Source of the DNA: Chitinophaga sp.
GTDB taxonomy: Bacteria; Bacteroidota; Bacteroidia; Chitinophagales; Chitinophagaceae
Assembly: GCF_019236475.1 (NCBI RefSeq)
Contig: NZ_JAFAIX010000002.1
Span: 1-64,000, forward strand
Length of the DNA: 64,000 nt
Direction: 5' to 3'
Part shown: one piece after another, positions 15,633 through 29,594 of the stretch
Layout of the letters: every line of letters starts with the position of its first letter
Position numbering within the stretch: the first letter of the stretch is position 1
The notes under the pieces: generated by a model
What the model saw: the letters and a program-made list of their open reading frames with translations, nothing else
The model's database searches: none
What the model was told of the DNA's origin: nothing
Translations under genes and position numbers: made by a program

Positions 15633-17300
15633 ATGAAATTGTTGTCATTCCTTTTCGCAGTCTGCCTGTACGCCAACATCACCACTGCCCAACTGAATGC
15701 GGACAGCCTTAATCAGTCGCTTTCAAATAAGACCATGACAAGTGTGGAGAGAATCAATACCCTCAACACACTCGCTGCTCATTATAATAAAGACTCTACT
15801 AACCTAGCACTCGTGATGGCCAATGAGGCCTACCTACTTGCCCTGAAAGAAAATAACAGGAAATTGCAGGCGGCATCTCTCTTAAACTTATCAGAAGGAT
15901 ATCTCTATAACGACCAGTACGACCAAGCACTCAACTACGGCTACTCCGCACTGGATATCTGCCAGGCTTTAGGAAATGATAGTGCCATCGCTCGCGCATA
16001 CACGAACTTGGGCTGGATCTTCTATGATACAGAAAATAGTTACTTCTCCCTGCAATACCATCAACAGGCGCACGAGATCTATAAGAAATTAGGGAATCCA
16101 CGTCGCATCGCGCTCTCCATGAACGCACTGGGATTAGTGTACCTCCTCAAAGACGAGTTTGAAACCGCACGCAAATATTTCGATAGCACCATCACGCTCG
16201 CTCATCAAAACCACAGCGAAGCCATGGTGGCCAGCGCCCTCGGCAACCGGGGTATCTGCGAAAATGAATTCGGTAAATACCAGGAAGCCCTGGCCGATTT
16301 TGATAAAGCATTGGCTATCCTCGGTACTACAGATGTACTCGCACACGCTGAAGTATTCAACCAGATGGCCTTTTCCCGCATCAAACTAAAAGAATATCCA
16401 CTAGCGGAAAAACTCCTCTCGGAAGCGCGAAACCTTATCCACCAATCCAACTCTAATACAAGAAAAGAAAAACTGCTGGATAACCTGACTAATTCAGTGC
16501 AGCTCTACCAGGCCCTCGGCGAATACCAAAAAGCTTTCACCGCCCTTCAGGAATACACAGAGGTACGTAATCAAATACTCTCAAAAAGTAAAAGCGAAGC
16601 TATTTCCGCGCTCAAAATCCAACGGGAAGCCAAAGAGAACGAACGTCATATCATCACACTGGAAGCCCAGAAAGAATTGCGCGCCTTCCAACGGAATGCC
16701 CTGGCCGCTGGTGTGCTACTCCTTATTGTTATAGGTATCCTCTATATCAGTAAAATGAACCAGAAACGTAAAAAGGAGAAGGAACTAGAAGATATGCGAC
16801 AAGCCCTCATCAAACGAGAGCTCGAAGCTGCCATCCACGAAAAGGAATCCCTTAATAATAAACTGGAGTTCCGCGATAATGATCTTAAAAACTATGCGCT
16901 CTTCATCTCCCAACGAAATGATATGATCCGCAATTTTATCGATGAACTCACCGTGATCGATATCCATGGCGATGCCAAATCGGAAAATATCACCCGGTTC
17001 AATCGCCTTATTCATAAATTCCAACACGACCTCGATAGCAATAAAGACACCCAAGATTTTAACCTTTCTGTCAACGAAATCCATAAAGATTTCTTCTATA
17101 ACCTCCTGCAAAAGTTCCCAGACCTCACCGAAAATGAACGCCGACTATGCGCGCAAATCCGGTTAAATCTGTCCATAAAAGACATCGCTTCCCTCAATAA
17201 TATCTCCGTAAAATCGGTGGAAATGGCTCGCTATCGACTCCGAAAAGCCTTCAACCTGGAACACAAAGAGAACCTATCGGATTTTCTGAAGCAATTTTAA
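15633..17300 (+). CDS. TPR sensor/transcriptional regulator with C-terminal LuxR-type HTH; candidate regulator of the adjacent locus
   Basis: Starting at the ATG at 15633 gives a 555-residue protein with a clear signal peptide (MKLLSFLFAVCLYANITTAQ). The longer frame from 15528 would bury that signal. Residues ~40-340 hold several TPR units. A transmembrane helix (ALAAGVLLLIVIGILYI) follows at ~365, then a charged coiled coil, then a C-terminal helix-turn-helix with LTENERRLCAQIRLNLSIKD and SVKSVEMARYRLRKAF. The layout implies a periplasmic sensory part and a cytoplasmic DNA-binding part. The susC gene starts ~220 bases downstream on the same strand, so control of the hydroxylysine-type locus is a reasonable inference. 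Confidence 0.85.
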   Translation: MKLLSFLFAVCLYANITTAQLNADSLNQSLSNKTMTSVERINTLNTLAAHYNKDSTNLALVMANEAYLLALKENNRKLQAASLLNLSEGYLYNDQYDQALNYGYSALDICQALGNDSAIARAYTNLGWIFYDTENSYFSLQYHQQAHEIYKKLGNPRRIALSMNALGLVYLLKDEFETARKYFDSTITLAHQNHSEAMVASALGNRGICENEFGKYQEALADFDKALAILGTTDVLAHAEVFNQMAFSRIKLKEYPLAEKLLSEARNLIHQSNSNTRKEKLLDNLTNSVQLYQALGEYQKAFTALQEYTEVRNQILSKSKSEAISALKIQREAKENERHIITLEAQKELRAFQRNALAAGVLLLIVIGILYISKMNQKRKKEKELEDMRQALIKRELEAAIHEKESLNNKLEFRDNDLKNYALFISQRNDMIRNFIDELTVIDIHGDAKSENITRFNRLIHKFQHDLDSNKDTQDFNLSVNEIHKDFFYNLLQKFPDLTENERRLCAQIRLNLSIKDIASLNNISVKSVEMARYRLRKAFNLEHKENLSDFLKQF

Positions 17301-17329
17301 ATAATTGATTATTAATTAGTTAACTCCCT

Positions 17330-17373
17330 TGTAGAGGTCGTGTAGAGGTCTCTGTAATGCCTGTATAGAGGTA
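17330..17373 (+). promoter_or_regulatory. Three phased TAGAGGT direct repeats upstream of susC
   Basis: TAGAGGT occurs at 17332-17338, 17343-17349 and 17366-17372. The first two are part of a perfect decamer TGTAGAGGTC repeated with 11 bp periodicity, and the third lies 23 bp further. They sit between the regulator stop and the susC start, on nearly the same DNA face. They look like an activator binding site, possibly for the adjacent TPR-HTH regulator. Confidence 0.55.
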
Positions 17374-17518
17374 GCAAATCCGCCTACCCTTGATTTTCCT
17401 TTCTACTTTACTTCCAGTCCCGGCGCTGTCAGATTCACGTGTGAAAAACTTCAACCTATGTCACAGTGCCGGAGGGACAGTCCATGTTAATTTTTCAAAA
17501 GCAGAATTAAAAACCAAA

Positions 17519-20500
17519 ATGCGTATGTGGAAACAACTACGGAGAAATGGAATATTATTATTCCTATTGTTTACCGGGCTAACAGTCCTTGCCCAGGTTC
17601 CTACCCTAAACCTGAAAGGGAAGGTTACGGATGCCAAGGGCAATGCGATCCCAGGAGCCAGTATTGCCGTAAAAAATACCGGTAAGGGCACCTCTACGGA
17701 TGCCAAAGGGGAATTCGCCCTCGCCGCCGTTCCGGAAAATGCCACCCTGGTGGTATCAGCGATGGGATTCACCGCCAAAGAAGTAAAACCAACTAGTAAG
17801 AGCTTGGTGATTTCCCTGGATGAAAATGTAAAAGGCCTGGATGAAGTACTTGTAATCGGTTACGGTACCCAGAAAAAAGCAGATGTAACCGCCGCTATCG
17901 CCTCTGTAAACACCAAGAACCTCGCTAAACAGCCTTCCGGTAACCTTGGAACCATGCTACAAGGGCAGGCGCCTGGCGTGATCGTTAGCTCCGGTACGGG
18001 TAACCCTTCCGGACAGCCAGTAGTACTGGTGCGTGGCTTGAACAGTATCAACAATGCCAACCCACTGTACGTGGTGGATGGTATTCCCCTGGGCTATGCC
18101 TATGATATCAATCCGAACGATGTGGAGTCTATCAGCATCTTGAAAGATGCATCTGCCGCTACTATCTATGGTGCGCGAGCCGCTGGTGGGGTAATCATCA
18201 TCACCACCAAAAAAGGTAAATCCGGTGAGCCTCGCGTGAACTTCAGTTCCTATTATTCCGCTCAGAATTTGAACAACAATCTGCCGCTGCTGGATAAGGT
18301 GAACATGAACAAAGTGGTGCGCCAAGCTTATGCGAACGACAATTCCACTGCCCCTATCTATGTACAGGACGATAGCAAATATGCTAACTCCGACTGGGTG
18401 GGCGCTTTCACCAAAAAAGGTATTGAACAGAAGTACGACGTGGACGTTTCTGGCGCTTCTGAAAAACTCGCTTACCGCTTGTCTTATGGCCACTGGGAAA
18501 ACTCCGGTACCATCATCAACACCGGTGCTAAAAGAGATAACGTACGCCTCAATAGCGAAATCAAACTGCTGGACAATCGTCTGAAAATCATGCCTATCGT
18601 TGCTTATACCCGTTTCAATAACCAGAACTACGGCGATGTAGACGGTGACGGTAACGCAGGTTTCTCTCCATTCATGGAGGTGTATAAAACGTTGCCACAT
18701 AAACGTATTTATGATCCAAACGCTATCAATGGTTTCGCAAAGCCTGAAACAGAACTGGGCTCCGGCAACCCTGTGGGTGAAAGAATGCTCTCAAATGGCA
18801 GATCTATTGACGATCATCTGCAACTCAATGTGGCAGCAGATTTGAAACTCTGGTACGGCTTCTCCTACAATTTCACCATTGGTAAGAATGTGGTAAACAC
18901 CTATTCTTATAATCAAACGGAACCCTACGATTTTGGCGCATTATCTTTCGTAGAAAATCCTTCTCGCTCTGAAAGTCGCGGTAGAACAGAATACACGCTG
19001 TTCACTCATCTCTTGAACTATGAGAAACAATTAGGGAGACACAACTTCAAAGCCATGTACGGCTTCTCCCGTGAGAAGAACGTTAGCCAAGGTACTACTG
19101 GCGCGGGTAACCACCTTAGTAGCCCATTGATCGAATCCTTGTCTGGGCTGATCGTTGAAGGAAAAAGCGACTATATTCGCGTGAACGGCTGGAACTACGG
19201 CAATACGCTGCAATCCTACTTCGGACGGGCAAGCTATAACTACGATGATAAATACTTCGTACAAGGAAGTCTTCGTCGTGATGGTTCTTCTCGTTTCGGT
19301 CCACTGAACCGCTACGGTACTTTCTACTCTTTCTCTGGTGGATGGAACATTCACAAGGAAAATTTCTTCAACATTCCATGGATCTCCGAACTGAAACCAC
19401 GCGTAAGCTACGGTACAGTGGGTAATCAGAATGTGAGCAACTTCCAGTACCTGGCGAAAATTTATCTGTCTGGTTCCGATCCTTTCCTGAACTATCCATT
19501 CGGTTCCGCAGTGAGCCAACCGGTTTTTGTAGGTGCAATCGCTGCAACACTGGCGAATAATAATATCAAATGGGAACAGACAGCCACTTTCAACGCTGGT
19601 CTGAACTTCAGCCTGCTGAAAGGTTCCATCAGCGGTAGCTTCGACTACTTCCATTCTAAAACCAGCGACATGCTGGCGGAAACACCTATCCCTACTTCCT
19701 CCGGTATCACTGCCATGCCGCTGACCAATATTGCGGATATGGAAAACAAAGGTTGGGAGTTTACCGTTACTTACCGCAGTCCTGCCAACAAAGATTTCCA
19801 CTGGGATGTAACCGCGAACCTTTCTCATAGCCGCAACAAAATCATCCGCCTAGGTTACGACGAAGGCGTGATTGCAGATGGTTTCGTAGACTACAACAAC
19901 CGTGGAACTACGCTGACTAAAAAAGGCGAATCACTGGCTTCATTCTATCTCTATAAAACAAACGGCATCTTCCAATCACAGGCTGAAATAGATGCTTATA
20001 AAAATAAAGCCGGTGAATTGTTACAACCTAATGCTAAACCAGGTGACCTCCGCTTTGTGGACACCAACGGCGACGGCCAACTGGATGATAATGACAAACA
20101 ACTGATGGGCAACGGTCTGCCAAACATTGACTACGGTATCACTTTCAACGCTAGCTACAAAAATTTTGACCTGATGATTTTCCTGAATGGTAAACAAGGT
20201 CAGAAAATGTTCAATGGCGCTAAAATGTTCCTGTATCGTTACTACCGTTCTGCGGATCTGCTGAATGCCTGGACGCCAACAAACACCAATACAAACGTGT
20301 ATCGTTTGAGCAACGCAGATGAGAATGAAAACATGCGTGTGTCTGACTACTTCCTGGAAGATGCTTCTTTCCTGCGTCTTAGAAACCTGCAATTGGGCTA
20401 CACCTTGCCGCAGAAACTCGCCACCGCTATGCACCTGGATCGCCTGAGAGTTTACGCCGGCGCTTACAACCTGCTGACGTTTACTAAATACACTGGCTTC

Positions 20501-20602
20501 GATCCAGATTTGTCCAACACAGGTATTTTCAGCCGCGGTGTAGACAGGGGTTATTACCCAATGAGCCGCTCTTATGTATTTGGTCTCAACGTTGGATTCT
20601 AA
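17519..20602 (+). CDS. SusC/RagA-type TonB-dependent outer-membrane transporter
   Basis: The ATG at 17519 gives 1027 residues with a signal peptide (RNGILLFLLFTGLTVLAQ). A carboxypeptidase-regulatory-like domain follows at ~25-110 (LKGKVTDAKGNAIPGASI). Next is the TonB plug domain with the SusC signatures LDEVLVIGYGTQKKADVT and ASAATIYGARAAGGVIIITT, then a long beta-barrel ending in aromatic-rich YVFGLNVGF. There is no STN domain, so anti-sigma signalling is not expected. It forms the uptake channel of a SusCD pair with the lipoprotein encoded 23 bases downstream. The cargo here is inferred to be collagen-type glycopeptides or glycosylated hydroxylysine. Confidence 0.95.
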   Translation: MRMWKQLRRNGILLFLLFTGLTVLAQVPTLNLKGKVTDAKGNAIPGASIAVKNTGKGTSTDAKGEFALAAVPENATLVVSAMGFTAKEVKPTSKSLVISLDENVKGLDEVLVIGYGTQKKADVTAAIASVNTKNLAKQPSGNLGTMLQGQAPGVIVSSGTGNPSGQPVVLVRGLNSINNANPLYVVDGIPLGYAYDINPNDVESISILKDASAATIYGARAAGGVIIITTKKGKSGEPRVNFSSYYSAQNLNNNLPLLDKVNMNKVVRQAYANDNSTAPIYVQDDSKYANSDWVGAFTKKGIEQKYDVDVSGASEKLAYRLSYGHWENSGTIINTGAKRDNVRLNSEIKLLDNRLKIMPIVAYTRFNNQNYGDVDGDGNAGFSPFMEVYKTLPHKRIYDPNAINGFAKPETELGSGNPVGERMLSNGRSIDDHLQLNVAADLKLWYGFSYNFTIGKNVVNTYSYNQTEPYDFGALSFVENPSRSESRGRTEYTLFTHLLNYEKQLGRHNFKAMYGFSREKNVSQGTTGAGNHLSSPLIESLSGLIVEGKSDYIRVNGWNYGNTLQSYFGRASYNYDDKYFVQGSLRRDGSSRFGPLNRYGTFYSFSGGWNIHKENFFNIPWISELKPRVSYGTVGNQNVSNFQYLAKIYLSGSDPFLNYPFGSAVSQPVFVGAIAATLANNNIKWEQTATFNAGLNFSLLKGSISGSFDYFHSKTSDMLAETPIPTSSGITAMPLTNIADMENKGWEFTVTYRSPANKDFHWDVTANLSHSRNKIIRLGYDEGVIADGFVDYNNRGTTLTKKGESLASFYLYKTNGIFQSQAEIDAYKNKAGELLQPNAKPGDLRFVDTNGDGQLDDNDKQLMGNGLPNIDYGITFNASYKNFDLMIFLNGKQGQKMFNGAKMFLYRYYRSADLLNAWTPTNTNTNVYRLSNADENENMRVSDYFLEDASFLRLRNLQLGYTLPQKLATAMHLDRLRVYAGAYNLLTFTKYTGFDPDLSNTGIFSRGVDRGYYPMSRSYVFGLNVGF

Positions 20603-20625
20603 TCTGAAAAATTAAACTGACAATT

Positions 20626-22152
20626 ATGAAACTTAAAATAACAGGTCTGTTTTTCTCTGCTGTGATGATGTTCTCCTCGTGCTCGGACAAGTTCCTTGAT
20701 TTGCAGGATAAGCAAAACCTCACAGAAACTACTTTCTGGACTACTCGGCAGCATGCCTTACAGGGTATCACTGCTACCTATGCCGCATTGCAAGGGCATG
20801 ATGGCAGTAAATGGACATTCTTTGAAGAAGTATATGTGACACTGGCTTTCAAAGGGGATGATATCGATAACAATAAAAATGAACCCTATGGAAAGAACCT
20901 GGCTGCATTTGTGAATGGCGCTGATGAGTCGGGCCCATGGAACCTTTGGGCTACCTGCTATGCGGGCATTGGTCGTGCTAACCAGGTAATCGAGAAAGTG
21001 CCAGGTATCTCCGTGATGACAGACCTGGAGCGTAACCAAATTGTTGCAGAAGCCAAATTCCTGCGTGCGTACAACTATTTCGTGCTGGTGAATGGTTTTG
21101 AACATGTGCCACTGGTTTTGAAATTCGAAAAAGACCTGAACAAACTCCAGGTGCCACAAGCGCCAGCAGCCGATGTTTGGGCGCAGATTGAAAAAGACCT
21201 GACAGAAGCCGCAGCGGTGCTCCCTGAGAGCTATTCCAGTCAATATAAAGGCCGTGCTACTAGTGGCGCTGCAAAAGCACTGCTGGCAAAAACATACCTG
21301 TACCAAGAAAAATGGCCACAGGCAGAAGCCAAGTTCAAAGAGATCTACGGCAAATATGGACTGAATCCAAACTACGTTGATAATTTCAACGGTACCAAGG
21401 AAAACGGCCCTGAGTCTGTGTTTGAAATACAATTTACCAGTGATCGTTCCGTATCTGACGAAAGACATCCATTCAATTTCGAAGCAGCACCTTATGCGCT
21501 GGATGGCTGGGAAATTTTCTATCCTTCCGACTGGGTGGTGGCAGAAATGAAGAAAGATCAAACAGATGCAGGCGGCTATAGCGATAGGGTATATGGCAAT
21601 ATTTTCTTCAATGACCCTAATTCCACTATGTGGGACTTGAACGTGCCAGCCAACCAGGTGCCTTATGCCTCCGTAGCAGCAAGTCTTTCCCGTCCTTCTT
21701 TCTATAATAAATTCACTTTCCCGAACGAGAGAAGTGGCGCTTACGTAGGTTACAATATTCCCCTGATCCGCTATGCAGACGTATTGTTGATGCTGGCGGA
21801 AGCAGCCAATGAAAATGGCAAAACAGACGAAGCAATCAGTTATGTAAACGAAGTGCGCACACGCAGTCATGCGAAAGCATTGACCACTGGTAGCTTCACC
21901 AAAGATCAGTTGAGAGAGCAGATCCGCAATCACGAGCGCCCTGTAGAACTGGCTGCGGAATTTGGTATCCGTTGGTTCGATCTCATTCGCTGGGGCCGTA
22001 GCAATACTGCTAAGCAGCCGATTAAATCCCTGATGCAGAATCACGGAAAACCATTCGCCAACAACTTCGTAGAGGATAAGCACATTCGCTATCCAATACC
22101 ACTGAAAGAAATAAACACCAATCCGCTCCTGAAGCAGAATAATTTGTATTAA
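20626..22152 (+). CDS. SusD/RagB-type surface lipoprotein
   Basis: The 508-residue protein has a lipoprotein signal with Cys19 in the SSCS lipobox. The SusD-like TPR-rich fold is recognisable from TTFWTTRQHALQGITATYAA near the N-terminus and the C-terminal RxxPVELAAEFGIRWFDLIRWG motif. SusD proteins form the lid of the SusC channel and bind substrate at the surface. It directly follows susC. A large nested hairpin separates it from the GH2 gene, which may set different expression levels for surface and enzyme genes. Confidence 0.95.
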   Translation: MKLKITGLFFSAVMMFSSCSDKFLDLQDKQNLTETTFWTTRQHALQGITATYAALQGHDGSKWTFFEEVYVTLAFKGDDIDNNKNEPYGKNLAAFVNGADESGPWNLWATCYAGIGRANQVIEKVPGISVMTDLERNQIVAEAKFLRAYNYFVLVNGFEHVPLVLKFEKDLNKLQVPQAPAADVWAQIEKDLTEAAAVLPESYSSQYKGRATSGAAKALLAKTYLYQEKWPQAEAKFKEIYGKYGLNPNYVDNFNGTKENGPESVFEIQFTSDRSVSDERHPFNFEAAPYALDGWEIFYPSDWVVAEMKKDQTDAGGYSDRVYGNIFFNDPNSTMWDLNVPANQVPYASVAASLSRPSFYNKFTFPNERSGAYVGYNIPLIRYADVLLMLAEAANENGKTDEAISYVNEVRTRSHAKALTTGSFTKDQLREQIRNHERPVELAAEFGIRWFDLIRWGRSNTAKQPIKSLMQNHGKPFANNFVEDKHIRYPIPLKEINTNPLLKQNNLY

Positions 22153-22156
22153 AATC

Positions 22157-22256
22157 TTTGGGCTGACTAAGTGTTGGGTTTATCTCGGCACGTCGTTCCC
22201 GCCCGGCCGGGCGGGAACGACAAAAAGAAAAACCGGTTACTTTTAGTCAGCCCAAA
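22157..22256 (+). promoter_or_regulatory. Nested hairpin between susD and the GH2 gene
   Basis: Outer arms TTTGGGCTGACTAA (22157-22170) and TTAGTCAGCCCAAA (22243-22256) are perfect complements. Between them lies a second perfect palindrome (22192-22221). There is no long T run, so partial termination or mRNA stabilisation of the susCD part is more likely than full termination. Confidence 0.6.
22192..22221. repeat. 30-bp perfect palindrome, GTCGTTCCCGCCCGG type
   Basis: The two 15-base arms are exact reverse complements with no loop, followed by AAAAAG. A related element, GTTGTCCC...GGGACAAC followed by GAAAAG, lies after lepA at 63323-63351. This suggests a dispersed intergenic palindrome family. 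Confidence 0.6.
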
Positions 22257-22283
22257 ATATTATTCATACATACGAGAATAGAG

Positions 22284-27280
<4,997 letters not shown>

Positions 27281-27284
27281 CGTC

Positions 27285-29582
27285 ATGGAATTTACAGCAA
27301 ATGAAGTAAAGCAGTTGGTTCAGAAGAACTACCTGCTGGCAGTAGAAGTGGATCCCCTCCAGGGTTACGATGAGTTTAACTACAAGATTACTGATACCTC
27401 CGGGCGGAAATTTATCCTCAAAATAACGGGGGAGGAAAAGCAATATTCCTTCCTGGACGCACAACTGCGTATACTGGATCATCTTACTGTGACCGATGTG
27501 GCGTGGAAATTCCAGCAGATACTGCGGAATAAAAATCGCCAGGAACTTACTCCTGTATTTAAAGATGGAAAACAATATTACGTACGCATCCTCACTTGGT
27601 TAGAAGGTGATTGCTGGGCAAGGGTGCCGGAGAGAACAAAAGAGCTCTATCTGGACCTAGGCCGCTTCATTGGTAAAACCGATGAGGCCATGAGAGAATT
27701 CCAGCACGATGCACTGCACCGTCATTACACTTGGGATATCAGCACTGCGGCAGATTGCAACAAATTGCTGCAACATATCCATGACCATGAAAAAAGAAGA
27801 CTGGCTGGGTACTTCCTGCTGGCTTTCGAAACAGAGGTACTACCTGTACTCCAGGATCTGCGCCACGCCTCCATCCATGGCGATGCCAACGATTACAATG
27901 TGCTAGTACAGGACGGAAAAATCAGTGGTCTCATTGATCTAGGCGATATGGTGTACACTGCTCTGGTAAATAATGTGGCCATTGCATGTACTTACGCTAT
28001 GTTCAGAGCGGAAGACCCACTACAGGCTGCTGCATGGGTGATCCAGGGTTATCATGAAGCATTCCCACTCACAGAACAAGAAGTAGATCTTATCTACTAC
28101 CTGATTGCTGCGCGTATGTGCATCAGCGTTACACAATCCGCCTTCCAAGCTTCCCTCGGCTCATCGAATGATCACCATTTTGTTACAGAAAACGATGCCT
28201 GGGATCTACTGAATACGCTCATTCGTATCAATCCATTGCGGGCGGCAGATACTTTCCGCAAAGCTTGTAATATGCCATCACTGATCAATAAAGCAGATGA
28301 TTACAGTAAGCTGCTGGAAGAAAGAAAATCAGTGATAGGCCGCAATCTCAGCATTAGCTACCGCAAACCGCTGAAAATTGTAAAAGGCGCACTGCAATAC
28401 CTGTACGATGACAAAGGAGATACGTATATCGACTGTGTAAATAACCCAAGCCATGTAGGACATTGCCATCCTGTGGTGGTGAAAGCCATGCAACGGCAGA
28501 TTGCTACCCTCAATACGAACAGTCGCTATTTGAGCGATCACCTCGTGGAATATGCGGAAGAACTGTTGCGCACTTTACCATCTAATCTTGCTGTAGTATA
28601 CTTTACTAACTCCGGTTCTGAGGCGAACGATTTAGCCATCCGCATGAGTCGCCATTTTACTGGCCGTAAAGATGTGATGGTACTGGATCATGCCTACCAT
28701 GGGACTTCTACAGTGGCCATGGAAATGAGCCCTTACAAATTCGATGGCAAAGGAGGTTTTGGCCAAAAGCCTTATATCCACAAAGCAGTTTCACCAGATT
28801 TATACCGGGGTGAATTCCGCTATAATGATCCGCAGGCGGGTGAGAAATATGCTGCGGATGTACAACATATCCTGGAGAAGCATCCAGGGAAAATTGCTGC
28901 ATTTATCTGTGAAACACTGCTGGGTGTAGGTGGACAAATTCCTTTACCAGATCACTACCTCGAAAATGTTTACAAACATGTTCGGGCCGCTGGCGGCGTA
29001 TGTATTGCGGATGAAGTACAGGTGGGCTTTGGCAGGGTAGGTGAAAAATTCTGGGGCTTCGAACTGCAAAATGTACAACCTGATATTGTGGTGTTGGGAA
29101 AACCTATCGGCAACGGTCACCCACTGGCGGCGGTAGTAGTAACCAGAGAGATAGCGGATGCCTTCAATAACGGGATGGAATACTTCAACACCTTCGGAGG
29201 AAACCCAGTATCTATGGTCACTGGTAGAACGGTATTGAAAGTAATCCAATCTGAACAAATGCAGGAGCATGCCCTCGAAACCGGTAACTTCCTTATGGAA
29301 GGCCTTCGCGGCGTAATGAGCAAACATCCCATCATCAGTGATGTACGCGGTTTTGGATTATTTGTAGGCGCTGAAATGGTGAAAGACCGTACCTCGATGG
29401 AACCCGCCGTAGATGAAATCAATGCGGTAGTAGAGAAAATGAAAGAAAGAGGATTCCTGCTCTCTACAGATGGTCCATTGTACAACGTACTGAAAATAAA
29501 ACCGCCGATGGTCTTCAATAAGCAAAATGCAACAGACATGGTGCGCCATCTCGACGAAGTATTAACTGAACTTAATTTCTAA
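27285..29582 (+). CDS. Fusion of an APH-fold kinase (hydroxylysine kinase-like) and a PLP phospho-lyase (5-phosphohydroxylysine phospho-lyase-like)
   Basis: 765 residues in two enzymes. Residues ~1-325 are an aminoglycoside-phosphotransferase-fold kinase with HGDANDYN (catalytic Asp200) and LIDLGDMVY (metal Asp218). Residues ~335-765 are a class III aminotransferase-fold enzyme with the PLP lysine Lys606 in GKPIGNGHP. That half closely matches remembered sequence of human ETNPPL/PHYKPL, for example in FTNSGSEANDLAIRM, GVCIADEVQVGFGRVGEKFW and NVLKIKPPM. Human HYKK and PHYKPL perform successive steps on 5-hydroxylysine, giving 2-aminoadipate 6-semialdehyde, ammonia and phosphate. The neighbouring ALDH7 gene favours this over ethanolamine phosphate. 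No signal peptide, so it is cytoplasmic. It starts 4 bases after the GH63 stop. Confidence 0.85.
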   Translation: MEFTANEVKQLVQKNYLLAVEVDPLQGYDEFNYKITDTSGRKFILKITGEEKQYSFLDAQLRILDHLTVTDVAWKFQQILRNKNRQELTPVFKDGKQYYVRILTWLEGDCWARVPERTKELYLDLGRFIGKTDEAMREFQHDALHRHYTWDISTAADCNKLLQHIHDHEKRRLAGYFLLAFETEVLPVLQDLRHASIHGDANDYNVLVQDGKISGLIDLGDMVYTALVNNVAIACTYAMFRAEDPLQAAAWVIQGYHEAFPLTEQEVDLIYYLIAARMCISVTQSAFQASLGSSNDHHFVTENDAWDLLNTLIRINPLRAADTFRKACNMPSLINKADDYSKLLEERKSVIGRNLSISYRKPLKIVKGALQYLYDDKGDTYIDCVNNPSHVGHCHPVVVKAMQRQIATLNTNSRYLSDHLVEYAEELLRTLPSNLAVVYFTNSGSEANDLAIRMSRHFTGRKDVMVLDHAYHGTSTVAMEMSPYKFDGKGGFGQKPYIHKAVSPDLYRGEFRYNDPQAGEKYAADVQHILEKHPGKIAAFICETLLGVGGQIPLPDHYLENVYKHVRAAGGVCIADEVQVGFGRVGEKFWGFELQNVQPDIVVLGKPIGNGHPLAAVVVTREIADAFNNGMEYFNTFGGNPVSMVTGRTVLKVIQSEQMQEHALETGNFLMEGLRGVMSKHPIISDVRGFGLFVGAEMVKDRTSMEPAVDEINAVVEKMKERGFLLSTDGPLYNVLKIKPPMVFNKQNATDMVRHLDEVLTELNF

Positions 29583-29594
29583 TAAATCATTGTC

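Noticed and set aside
20758..22083. 441-codon minus-strand frame
   Set aside because: Fully antisense to susD, Cys/His/Ile-rich with no motif; the plus-strand protein has lipobox and SusD motifs.
27285..28260. N-terminal APH domain as an antibiotic (aminoglycoside) resistance gene
   Set aside because: It is fused to a PHYKPL-like lyase and embedded in a catabolic operon, so a metabolic kinase is far more likely.
27285..29582. Lyase half as a plain aminotransferase (e.g. 4-aminobutyrate or ornithine type)
   Set aside because: The sequence blocks match the ETNPPL/PHYKPL phospho-lyase group; the true ornithine aminotransferase in this window (59836-61077) differs in those blocks.
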